Origin: Theocolax elegans
Lineage: Eukaryota; Arthropoda; Insecta; Hymenoptera; Cerocephalidae
Direction: 5' to 3'
DNA: 64,000 nt
NCBI GenBank assembly: GCA_026168455.1
Contig: CM047431.1
Span: 1,660,598 to 1,724,597, forward strand
This document shows positions 45,385 through 55,141 of the stretch, in pieces. Every line of letters starts with the position of its first letter. Within the stretch, counting starts at the first letter, position 1. The notes beneath the pieces were generated by a model. That model did not search any database and had not been told where the DNA came from. It saw nothing but the letters and a program-made list of their open reading frames with translations. The translations under genes and the position numbers were made by a program.

Positions 45385-46875
45385 AATGAAATTGACAAGT
45401 ATTTTTATAAATATTTATTACTATAAAACTTTACGTTTAATGTTGTAAAACACCTTCAAGAAGGTGTACATTTTGGCAAGTATGGGTTCGCTCCGATCAC
45501 AATTCTCCAATATTTTTATTTTAACTAAACCTATATTGCATAATAACTTATTTATCAATAGAATAATACTAATGAAGTTATTACATTAGAAAGTACTGAA
45601 ATCAAAATGCAATTGTCAAGTATGGTGTATATTTTTTTAATCACTCTTTTAAAATTGTTGTACATAATTCGTAGAAAGTTTCCGCAATAGAAAGTACTGA
45701 AATCAAAATGGAATCGGCAAGTATTGCTTTTCAAATATAAATATATTTTTCGAACTGAATGTACTAATTTTTTTGAAAAATATCTACCTTACTCATTTAT
45801 TGTTTTTTTTAGTTACAGCAGAAAATACACAATTTTATAATAATATTCATTTGTGCAAAATTAATTTCTGGAAAAGTAATAAAACAGAAATTTTTCTCAT
45901 TTTTATTCTTTTTAAATGAAATAATACTTGCACCACCGTTGGGTGTATCACGAGTTAATTTTGAATATTCCCTTACTAACTTAAGAAAGTAGATTAACGA
46001 TTAAAAAAATGTTTAAATAAAGATTTCTAATGCTTTAAACTATAAAACGAATTTCTATTTGGAATGGATCGTATCTATTTATATTTTTTACTATATAATA
46101 ATTATGAAGTGCTTGTACTCGGTTTGACAAATTAATATTATCTGCAGTAATGATATAATATATATATATAGGGCTTATGAGAGTCACTAAAAATCATTTA
46201 GATAAGTTGTACCTATTAACTTACCTTAAAATATTTATAATAACTTGATATAGATGTGCATATATAATATATTATGCATTGCTAATTATAACTTATTAAA
46301 AGTAATAAGGCAAACCAACGCGTGGTGCAAGTATTATTTCATTTAAAAAGAATAAAAATGAGAAAAATTTCTGTTTTATTACTTGTCCAGAAATTAATTT
46401 TGCACAAATGAATATTATTATAAAATTGTGTATTTTCTGCTGTAACTAAAAAAAAAAAATAAATGAGTAAGGTAGATATTTTTCAGAAAAAATTAGTACA
46501 TTCAGTTCGAAAAATATATTTATATTTGAAAAGCAATACTTGCCGATTCCATTTTGATTTCAGTACTTTCTATTGCGGAAACTTTCTACGAATTATGTAC
46601 AACAATTTTAAAAGTGTGATTAAAAAAATATACACCATACTTGACAATTGCATTTTGATTTCAGTACTTTCTAATGTAATAACTTCATTAGTATTATTCT
46701 ATTGATAAATAGGTTATTATGCAATATAGGTTTAGTTAAAATAAAAATATTGGAGAATTGTGATCGGAGCGAACCCATACTTGCCAAAATGTACACCTTC
46801 TTGAAGGTGTTTTACAACATTAAACGTAAAGTTTTATAGTAATAATATTTATAAAAATACTTGTCAATTTCATTG
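45385..46875. repeat. Inverted repeat with ~550-bp arms made of satellite-related sequence
   Basis: The left arm (45385-45940) is the reverse complement of the right arm (46326-46875), around a 385-bp AT-rich spacer. Arms include the CACCTTCAAGAAGGTG palindrome, AGAAAGTACTGAAATCAAAA segments and, innermost, ATTATTTCATTTAAAAAGAA. The left arm merges with the degenerate end of the satellite array and carries a nested ~275-bp duplication. Confidence 0.88.
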
Positions 46876-48328
46876 TCACATAACCCAATAATAAAAAAAA
46901 ACGATTTTCGATTATACGTATATATATAGATTAAATACCGTATTAAAAACATTATTTGGATTGATCTTCTTTTCTCACGCTGGAGGAAAATTATTTTTCT
47001 TCTAAATAAATAAACAAGTTAATCTGTAAAGTTTCCATATTTTCAAAATGTTATCATCAGTCCCTTTAGAGTTTAGTTAGTCACATATTTTCTTTACTGT
47101 GTGAAAACTGCAGTAGAGATAAAGAAGACGCGTAACGCTAATCTAGTTTTCTTTTACGCATCAATAGAAATTGATAACTATTAGTCTCGAAAATGTATGC
47201 TACAAGAAAAATATTTACATAATTATTCGTCATTATTTTTGACTAAATCTTTATGCGTTATTATGCACTATTATGCATAAAACATGAATATTAGTTTTTT
47301 TTTGCTTAATTCCAATAGTATTCGAATTTAATTGAAACGATGTATTAATTAAAATTTACTTGTATAAAAATTATTAGAAATAGCGCAAAAATTCAAACAA
47401 TTGTAATTACTATTAAGTGTTAATATTATATAATTGTATTGATAGTTAACTCCGTAAAAGAGAAAATGTTATAAATTCATGAACCCGCAAATAAATAGTA
47501 ATAAACATTACTAATCAAATAATAAACACATGAAACCTAAGTACAAATTAATTATAAAAATATACATCTATAATACATGAAAATAGAACGAGTAGTTCCA
47601 TCTAGAAGTAGAGTTCTAAAACTACATTTATCAAAAAGATAAAATCGGCGCGCGCAAGCGGGCCTAATGCCCACCTCTTGACCAATTGTAAGAGTTGCTT
47701 CTTATCAAAATCCTGGAGGTTGTGACATTGCTGTAGATAATCTTACTCTTAGCAAATTAGAGAAAGGTCCACCCACGCTCTTTCTTTATCAAAGATAATA
47801 GAAGAAGTATGGGAGGAAAACCGAGGTATTCTGTAAGATGAAAAACATCTACAGAATCAGAGTAAGAGCAGAGATAGAAACGAGTGCAGTCAAATAAGAC
47901 ACTCTCAATTAAATTCAAATTTCAAGTTCTTCTAATTCTTCTATATCAAGTTTAATTTCTATTTCTTTAAATTTCTATTTCCAATTTTTTCTATTTCGTT
48001 TTTTCAAGTTTAATTTCTATTCCTTTTTCTAATTCAACCTTCTGGATTTTGGAAGAAGCAGTTCACCAGGAAACAAAAATTATAAAAGTAAGTGAATAAA
48101 AGTATTATATTTTCTATAATTTTTCTATTTTTCATTTTCTATATCTATTAAAACACATATATGTATACAATTCCTATTTCCGAGAGGTTTGGTCTCTGAT
48201 TTCTTTGCAAGTCAGGGGTAACCGTCTCAATCCTTGAATTCCAAATCCCAACAAATAATTTCCAGGTAGTGCTCGAGAAATATATTCTGTCACAGAAAAA
48301 GTGAAGGAATATATTTCAATCGGTTCCA
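46876..48328. other. AT-rich, no gene seen
   Basis: No ORF, repeat structure or RNA gene is recognisable. There are pyrimidine-rich TTTCTATTTC repeats near 47940-48010. Confidence 0.5.
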
Positions 48329-48880
48329 TGACACTTTGCCGTATGACAGTTCGCCGTTCGACACTTCGCCGTCGGACAAATCGCCGTATTACTTTTCGCC
48401 GTATAGGACATTTCGCCGTATAGGACATTTCGCCGTATAAAATTTTGCCGTATGTGACATTTTGCCGTAAGGAACTTCTCTCCGTAAAATAGGAAAAAAT
48501 ACGTACGGCGAATTTTGATACAGCGAAATTTAATTCAATTTTATATTGAAATAAAATAAAAACTATGTTTACATTTTAAAGAGCATTTGAACTATAACTG
48601 TATATGAATTTTTCAAAACATCGCAGATAATCCAAAAGTTATATAAATCAATAACAACAAAAGTGTAATGGGGGGCTGCGCCCCCCAAACCCCCTGCTCA
48701 ACCAATAACCCTATAACCTTATAACCCAATCGCGTACGGCAAAATGTCTCATACGGCGAAATGTCCTATACGGCGAAAAGTAATACGGCGAAATGTTATA
48801 CGGCAAAAGGTCTCATACGGCGAAATGTTTACGGCAAAAGGTCCGACGGCGAAGTGTCATACGGCAAAATGTCCGGTTAC
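48329..48880. repeat. Foldback element with tandem CGGC(A/G)AAATGTC arms
   Basis: The left arm (48331-48477) is a run of ~9 units of the type TTCGCCGTATAGGACA. The right arm (48735-48872) is the inverse, units of TACGGCGAAATGTC. Unit order is mirrored, so the whole folds back. The ~250-bp centre contains GGGGGGCTGCGCCCCCC (near 48670). It is probably a non-autonomous transposon with repetitive termini; the superfamily is unknown to me. Confidence 0.8.
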
Positions 48881-48968
48881 GATTTCAATCGTATAGAGTG
48901 CACTTTGGAAATCTTAACCCTAAATAAAAATCCATCCCTAAATATATAAAATAAAAATCTATTTACTA

Positions 48969-49068
48969 NNNNNNNNNNNNNNNNNNNNNNNNNNNNNNNN
49001 NNNNNNNNNNNNNNNNNNNNNNNNNNNNNNNNNNNNNNNNNNNNNNNNNNNNNNNNNNNNNNNNNNNN
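48969..49068. other. Assembly gap, 100 N
   Basis: Exactly 100 N is the conventional placeholder for a gap of unknown size. Order and distance across it are not guaranteed by the sequence. Confidence 0.99.
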
Positions 49069-49799
49069 TCACATATCGCTGCAAAACTAGACATTTCCGA
49101 AATTGAGTGGAAACACTTAGAAGATATATCGGAAATACTGATGCCTGTAGAACTTACAACGAAAGTTTTGTGTGCGGAAACGTCTTCTGTGGCGATAGTC
49201 CGTCCTTTAATTCGCAATCTTATATTTAATCACCTAAAGCCGAAAAAGGGAGAAGAAGATATTGTAAATACATTTAGGGCTAATGTAAAAGACAGCTTAA
49301 GCACCCGATTCCAGATGGGATTCAACCGCGGTGCCATTTCTGCATCGCAAATCAGTACATTTTTAGACCCCCGGTATAAGACTTAAATGGAGAAGATTGT
49401 GCGACGCTAATAAGAGAGACCGTCCGACAAAAACTTCTAAATTCTGCACCTAAACCAACTTCTTATATTGCAAAAAATAAGCCCTCCATTTTAGACATTT
49501 TATTTAAAGTACCTACAGACGAAACTAATACTGCTATAAGTCAATTTGAAAACTATTTAAGAGAGCCAAATACTTCGCATAATTTATGTCCGTACACATG
49601 GTGGAAAAATAACGAAGTCAAATTTTCTTACTTTGATCCGCTTGTAAGAAAATATTTATCTATACCAGCAACGTCTACTGCATCGGAACGCGTTTTTTCA
49701 ACCGCTGGCAATATAGTTTCTTCTGAAAGAAGCTGTCTGAGTTCCGACAACGTAGACAAACTAATATTTTTATATCAAAACCGTTTATATGTAAAATAA
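49069..49799 (+). pseudogene. hAT transposase, C-terminal part
   Basis: Coding starts at the gap edge: ISEIEWKHLEDISEILMPVE then VRPLIRNLIFNHL and FLDPRYK in one frame. A one-base deletion near 49380 moves to a second frame (DLNGEDCATLIRETVRQKLL). This runs to the hAT dimerisation domain: FDPLVRKYLSIPATSTASER, VFSTAGNIVSSERSCLS and VDKLIFLYQN, stopping at 49797-49799. The order is that of ZBED-type hAT transposases. The N-terminal half lies in or beyond the gap. No terminal repeats were found. Confidence 0.85.
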
Positions 49800-50256
49800 C
49801 AAACATTATTAACTGTTTCATTTTGAGTTATTTTGTACATTTTAATATGTGTGGGAACGTATTAAATATTAAATATTAAGTTATTTTGATTTATTTAACA
49901 ATTAATCAGAATAAATTATTTCACATTTGTTCCCCATTGTTCCCATTGTTCCCATTGTTCCCATTGTTCCCATTGTTCCCATTGTTCGCGCTAGACAATC
50001 CCATTGTTTCCCATTGTTCGCGCCAGACACCATTGTTGTTAGGCCACGCCCATGTCGGCGCGCTATAAGGTACCCTTACTACTCATAGATTAATCATAAA
50101 ACATTTTTTCAAACGTTTTTAAAAGTTTTCAAACATTCCTTAGAAACCTTTTAAAAATATTTTAAAAACATTCTGTGCTATGTGGGACAGTATATTATAT
50201 ATTACTGTAATTTAAGCAGGTATATTTTGTTGAACAGTATAATCGGTTAATCCTTT
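49800..50256. repeat. Spacer with ATTGTTCCC minisatellite
   Basis: At 49929-49990 ATTGTTCCC repeats about seven times, then a degenerate copy with GCGC(T/C)AGACA interruptions to 50030. The rest is AT-rich non-coding. Confidence 0.8.
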
Positions 50257-50614
50257 TCTGAGCAAGTGAACACTTTCTTAAGATGTATTTAAGCATTATG
50301 TATAATGATAAAAAACTTATTTAAATCAACACACATTTCCGATGTATTTTTTTCACCTCTTTTGAATGCCGTTAACACAATAGTGCTAAACCTTTTTTTT
50401 AAAGTTATAAACATTTGTTTGGAAAAAGATGTTTTTTTTTTGGAAAAAAAGTTAATAACTTTAAAAAGTTTGGCACTATTCTGTTAACGGCACTCGAATG
50501 AGATACAAAAAATACATCAGAAATATGTGTTGATTAATTTATTAAATTAGTTTTTTATCATTATATATAATGCACAAATACATCTTAAGAAAGTGTTCAC
50601 TTGCTCCAAAACGA
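50257..50614. repeat. Foldback MITE-like element, ~358 bp
   Basis: Arms 50257-50400 and 50465-50614 are reverse complements (GAGCAAGTGAACACTTTCTT outward; GCCGTTAACA inward) around a short A/T-rich loop. No coding region. Confidence 0.8.
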
Positions 50615-50893
50615 GTTAAATAATATCCATAAAATAAAAGTTTTTATAAGATTGTAATAAAATAAAAATAATTTAAATATTATAATATAAACAGAAGAGA
50701 AGAATTCAACACCTTTCGTTGGCGTGTTGCAGCCAGCTTCTTATGTACTTTTCACACGTGGCAATTTCATATAATTTACGTTTGGCCGCAATAGTTTCTA
50801 GAAGAAAATATATTTGTGTTAAATCTTTTGAATAATACTATGGCATAAAGCACAAGCGTAGAGTAAAATTAGTTTTCTTTCAAAATTATATAG

Positions 50894-50929
<36 letters not shown>

Positions 50930-51261
50930 TAGGGGGGCTTCGCCCCCCTGCGCGCGTCGCGCGCCAACCCCCTATTTTTAATTTCGAAAAAGGTTTTTCG
51001 TAATTAATTTATTTAAAATAATGTTTTAAATTGTATAATTTTTTCACTACCATGGACACCTTAAATCTTAAACAGATTCACACAACACCTTCGAGGTATT
51101 GCTATAGTTATTAGATTTTATAAATAAAAGTTTACCAAAATTTAGTGTAATGAAATCAGAATAAAAATAATAAAAAAAAATAGAGACATATTAAATGTTA
51201 ACTGTAAATTTTAAACTATATGAATTCTATAAAGCTTAAATTTATATTTTAATAATTATAA
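50615..51261. other. No gene; (TA)n and two adjacent GC hairpins
   Basis: (TA)n occupies about 50895-50928. It is followed at once by GGGGGGCTTCGCCCCCC and by GCGCGCGTCGCGCGC, two perfect short hairpins side by side. The rest is AT-rich. Confidence 0.65.
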
Positions 51262-51716
51262 ATGTTAATGAAAAATTAACTTACCAAAAATAGTAAAGTA
51301 CATATACTTACTAAATTGTAGTATTTTAGTTAACAACTTATTAAAATTTTGGATTATTTTAAACCGTTATAAATAGAAATTCACCTCCTAAAATTAATTT
51401 ATTTAATGACTGTGTCATTAATATTTTGTACTTTTAGAGTAATAAAACTTTCTTCTTAATTAAATTAATTTTTGTATTCGTTTTAAAGAATTATTTATAA
51501 AATTTTAGCGCTATATAAATAAAGACCTGTTTCTTCCATTTCTCCCGTGATTCGTAATTTGCACCCTCTTTCAAAATTTGCGTTTTAATCCATAATTATA
51601 TCCAATTTATTTTTACTATGCAGAGCCCAAATATTTATTTTGATTATTATAAACAAATTCATTTCTTAAATATCCTTCTGTTTCTAATAAATACATACTT
51701 GTTTATTTAAAATATT
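51262..51716 (+). repeat. Direct repeat, copy 1
   Basis: Non-coding AT-rich sequence repeated at 52475-53015 in the same orientation (landmarks TTAACTTACCAAAAATAGTA and GTAATTTGCACCCTCTTTCA). It ends at the foldback element. Confidence 0.85.
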
Positions 51717-51960
51717 GTGTCCCGCGTAAAAATATAAACTATTGCCACTATATTGCCGAGCAATGGGCAATAGCTATTGCAAACATATTGCCAATATGTT
51801 GCCGCGACAATTGGCAATGTATTGCCAACATATCTCCAAAGGTACAATCGCCCATATCTTTACCAAATATTGGCAATAGTTACTATCTTACCTTTTGTAA
51901 ACTATTACCAATATGTTGGCCATATCTCATAAATTTAAAAAAAAAAATAAAAAAAAATAT

Positions 51961-52028
51961 TAGCCAGCCGCGGGATTTGAACCTTCAATCTTTAGATCTG
52001 AATGCTGACTCTTTACCATTGAGCCATT
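51961..52028 (-). tRNA. tRNA-like sequence (degenerate), left arm
   Basis: On the minus strand there is an A-box-like TGGCTCAATGG and a B box GGTTCAAATCC at the right spacing for a type I tRNA, with ATTCAGATCTAAAGATTG between. The anticodon and acceptor stems do not pair well. It is a tRNA-derived relic, not a functional gene. Confidence 0.45.
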
Positions 52029-52167
52029 TTGTTATTTTGGTACTAAGAGTTAATTTCAGGCTATAAAGAACAGTTGAAAGTTTGGTTAAAAAATTTCTAA
52101 GTCCAAAATTTTTTGAATTCAACTGTTCTTTATAGCCTGAAATTAACTCTTAATAACAAAATAACAA

Positions 52168-52235
52168 AATGGCTCAGTGGTAAAGAGTCAGCATTCGGAT
52201 CTAAAGATTGAAGGTTCAAATCCCGCGGCTGGCTA
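52168..52235 (+). tRNA. tRNA-like sequence (degenerate), right arm
   Basis: A-box TGGCTCAGTGG and B-box GGTTCAAATCC with ATTCGGATCTAAAGATTG between. The region around TTCGGAT resembles arginine tRNA with anticodon UCG as I remember it. Acceptor stem pairing is poor and the anticodon stem has mismatches. Confidence 0.5.
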
Positions 52236-52474
52236 ATATTTTTTTTTATTTTTTTTTTAAATTTATGAACTATGGCCAACATATTGGTAATAGTTTACAA
52301 AAGGTAAGATAGTAACTATTGCCAATATTTGGTAAATATATGGGTGATTGTACCTTTGGAGATATGTTGGCAATACATTGCCAATTGTCGCGGCAACATA
52401 TTGGCAATATGTTTGCAATAGCTATTGCCCATTGCTCGGCAATATAGTGGCAATAGTTTATATTTTTACGCGGG

Positions 52475-53015
52475 GTGTTAATGAACAATTAACTTACCAA
52501 AAATAGTAAAGTGCATATACTTAATTGTAGTATTTAGTAAAAACCTATTAAAATTTTAGATTATTTTAAAGGGATCTAAATAGAACTTTACCTCCTAAAT
52601 TAATTTATTAAAGTCATCGCCAAGAGTTCTATATGTCATTAATATTTTGTACTTCTAGAGTAATAAAACTTTCTTCTTAATTAAATTAATTTTTGTATTA
52701 GTTTTAAAGAATTATTTATAATATTTTAGCGGTATATAAATACTGAGGGGTTAAATTAGCTGTCTATAATGGCTCTCGCGCTATACTTGCGTCAGGCGCT
52801 ATCGCGCCTTTTGAAAAACCTGTTACTTCCATTTCTCCCGTAATTCGTAATTTGCACCCTCTTTCAAAATTTGCGTTTTAATCCATAATTATATCCAATT
52901 TATTTTTCCCTTTAGTTACAGAGCCCATATATTTATTTTAATTATTATAAACAAAGGCATTCCTTAAATAACCTTTTGTTTCTAATAAATACATACTTGT
53001 TTATTTAAAATATTG
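52475..53015 (+). repeat. Direct repeat, copy 2, with a 66-bp insert
   Basis: Same sequence as 51262-51716 with point changes, plus an insert at about 52745-52815 containing GGCGCTATCGCGCCTT. That insert matches 41378-41446 inverted. Confidence 0.85.
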
Positions 53016-53492
53016 TTTTATATAAATATACGTAATCTACTTACTTATATATCCATACAATTTTTAAATTTGATTTGAATAATATTAAAATTAAATACTA
53101 CTAAAATAATAATTTTCGAAAAACTTTGGAAATGTAATTCGTATTTTATATTGCCACTGTTAAAATTTGAATTTTCTTTTGCCATTACTGTTTATAATAG
53201 AATTATCTTAAAAATGCAATAATTAATGTATTTAATTTTTAATTTATTGTATATTTCACATATAGATATTTGGAAAAGGGTATGTTATACTTAATTAATA
53301 TTTATTTTATCTTCGAAAAATTGTGCATATTTTTGAAAACATTACATTAAATTTTAGGTCCGTTTTTATTTTATGAGTTTTATCAGGAATAAGTATAAAC
53401 TAATACACATTCTTTCAAGTTATTCTTACAACTTTTTTTTGCGCACGGAAAAAATACATATATTATCTATTCTTTAAAAAACAAATAACACG
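53016..53492. other. AT-rich, no gene seen
   Basis: No ORF or repeat structure is recognisable before the (CA)n run. Confidence 0.6.
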
Positions 53493-53517
53493 TACACACA
53501 CACACGCACACACGCAC

Positions 53518-53579
<62 letters not shown>
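53493..53579 (+). repeat. (CA)n microsatellite, left of the LINE
   Basis: About 87 bp of CA with a few CG interruptions. It ends exactly where the LINE 5' UTR starts. Confidence 0.95.
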
Positions 53580-53581
<2 letters not shown>

Positions 53582-53653
53582 GTGCCGGGTTTGCTGGTCC
53601 CGCATCGTGGCGCCTCCCCAGGTGGTGGATAGGGGAATGCTTTCCAGATATGG

Positions 53654-55141
53654 ATGGTACCGAAAAAATCAAATATTCGGGGCGAACCAAAACCAGATAG
53701 GGGAAGGCACCCCGAAATTAAACCAAGTATGGATAGTGAGCTAAAAACAACACTACCCCAAGCGGGCATGGCAATCCTGTCAAATCCCGCCACTGATTCC
53801 GATCGGGTGAAAGCCCCGGTGGTCAGTGCTGGTCCCAAGGATTTTGGGGGGGACCAAACTCACACCGTTAAAATGGTAAATGCTGCGGAGGTTGGTCACT
53901 CGGCCTCTGTAGCATCTAATGCTACGTGTGACCTGCCCTCGACTGGGATGTCGAGTGACGCTGACAGAGCTTTTCTCCGTCTGCGTGAGAAGGTAGATAC
54001 CCTGGTGGAGTTTGTTCTTAATAAGAACAACATCCACAAAGAGCTGAAGAGTATGGCGAGAGCAACCAGCAGAGCTCTCAATGAATACGCGCGGGTGAAC
54101 GGTGCTGTGTGTTCGACAGCGCCGAAAACTAAAATGGCGGATGCGCGTAGGGATGGTACGTGCCAAACGTCGCCCATCTTCCGCGCTGAAGAGCGACAAA
54201 GGAGGCCGGTGGAAAGGGAAAAGCCCTCACCACCACAGCAACCCCCGGAGAAAAGGAAGAAGGGGTCAAAGCAGCCCACTAACAAAGGTGGGCCAACAGA
54301 TGCTTCGCTATCCGTTCCTGAGACCGGTGGGAACCAGTCAAAGGTCCCTGACTGGGCCACGGTAGTGAAGAAGGGCAAAAAGAAGAAGAAGATGAAGGAC
54401 AGCCAGCCGAAGCAGCAAGAACAGCAGAAACGTGCCAGCAAACCGATCAAAGGCACGGCAGAGCCTAAGGCCGGAGTAAGACCCCCACGCCCAGATGCCA
54501 TCAAGATCAAGACATCTAGCGGGGGCTCTTCCTACGCTGACATTCTCCGGAAGGTCAAGGCTGCACCGGAATTAAAGACCCTAGGAGAACGGGTCACGCG
54601 TATCAGGCGCACCAGGGCTGGGGAGCTCCTCCTCGAACTGGGGCGACCCGGAACGGAAACGGCGGAGCTAACGACAGTGGTCTCGTCCACCCTGAGTGGG
54701 TCAGCAGAGGTCCAGCTGCTGACTCACAAAGTGTCTATCACCATCAGGGACATGGACGAGTCCACGACAACAACGGAGGTGGCCGCAGCGATTGCAGCAA
54801 AGATCGGGCCAAACGTGGTATCCCCGGATAATATTAAAACCAGGGGGTCCTACAGTGGCACCCTAGCTGCGACCATCCAGCTTCCGGCAGTAGCTGCCAA
54901 AAAACTGCTGCAAGACGGGAAGCTCCGGATCGGATGGGTCAATTGCAGAGTTCGACTGCGAGAGGTATCCTCGCGCTGCTACCGATGCCACGAATCGGGA
55001 CACATCGCGAGGGAGTGCAAGAGCGCAGTCGACCGGTCAGCGCAATGCTATCGGTGCGGCCAAGAGGGCCACAAAGCAGTGGATTGCGAGGCCAAAGCCA
55101 AGACCTCGCATGAGGAAGGAGCACACATCAAAAATGATTAA
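53654..55141 (+). CDS. LINE ORF1 nucleic-acid-binding protein, 495 aa
   Basis: Gag-like RNA-binding protein of an R1-clade LINE. The N-terminal half is low-complexity and basic, with a Lys run (VVKKGKKKKKMKD near residue 235). Residues ~285-430 form the conserved domain (SYADILRKVKAAPELKTLG and ITIRDMDESTTTTEVAAAIA). The C-terminus has CCHC knuckles: CYRCHESGHIAREC and CYRCGQEGHKAVDC, after the basic VNCRVRLREVSSR. The start at 53654 is the first ATG of this frame after the (CA)n. An ATG four bases earlier is in another frame. It overlaps ORF2 by 8 bp. Confidence 0.88.
   Translation: MVPKKSNIRGEPKPDRGRHPEIKPSMDSELKTTLPQAGMAILSNPATDSDRVKAPVVSAGPKDFGGDQTHTVKMVNAAEVGHSASVASNATCDLPSTGMSSDADRAFLRLREKVDTLVEFVLNKNNIHKELKSMARATSRALNEYARVNGAVCSTAPKTKMADARRDGTCQTSPIFRAEERQRRPVEREKPSPPQQPPEKRKKGSKQPTNKGGPTDASLSVPETGGNQSKVPDWATVVKKGKKKKKMKDSQPKQQEQQKRASKPIKGTAEPKAGVRPPRPDAIKIKTSSGGSSYADILRKVKAAPELKTLGERVTRIRRTRAGELLLELGRPGTETAELTTVVSSTLSGSAEVQLLTHKVSITIRDMDESTTTTEVAAAIAAKIGPNVVSPDNIKTRGSYSGTLAATIQLPAVAAKKLLQDGKLRIGWVNCRVRLREVSSRCYRCHESGHIARECKSAVDRSAQCYRCGQEGHKAVDCEAKAKTSHEEGAHIKND

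Larger units (their letters stand above)
51721..52474. mobile_element. 754-bp foldback element with tRNA-like sequence in each arm
   Basis: Inverted arms of ~375 bp start CCCGCGTAAAAATATAAAC and end with its complement. They meet in a centre near 52098 and are flanked by a 4-bp duplication GTGT (51717-51720 and 52475-52478). Outer parts are dense in TTGCCAATA. Each arm holds a tRNA-like segment pointing toward the element's outer end. Confidence 0.85.

Noticed and set aside
53463..53838. Val/Cys-repeat frames across (CA)n
   Set aside because: Translation of a dinucleotide repeat.
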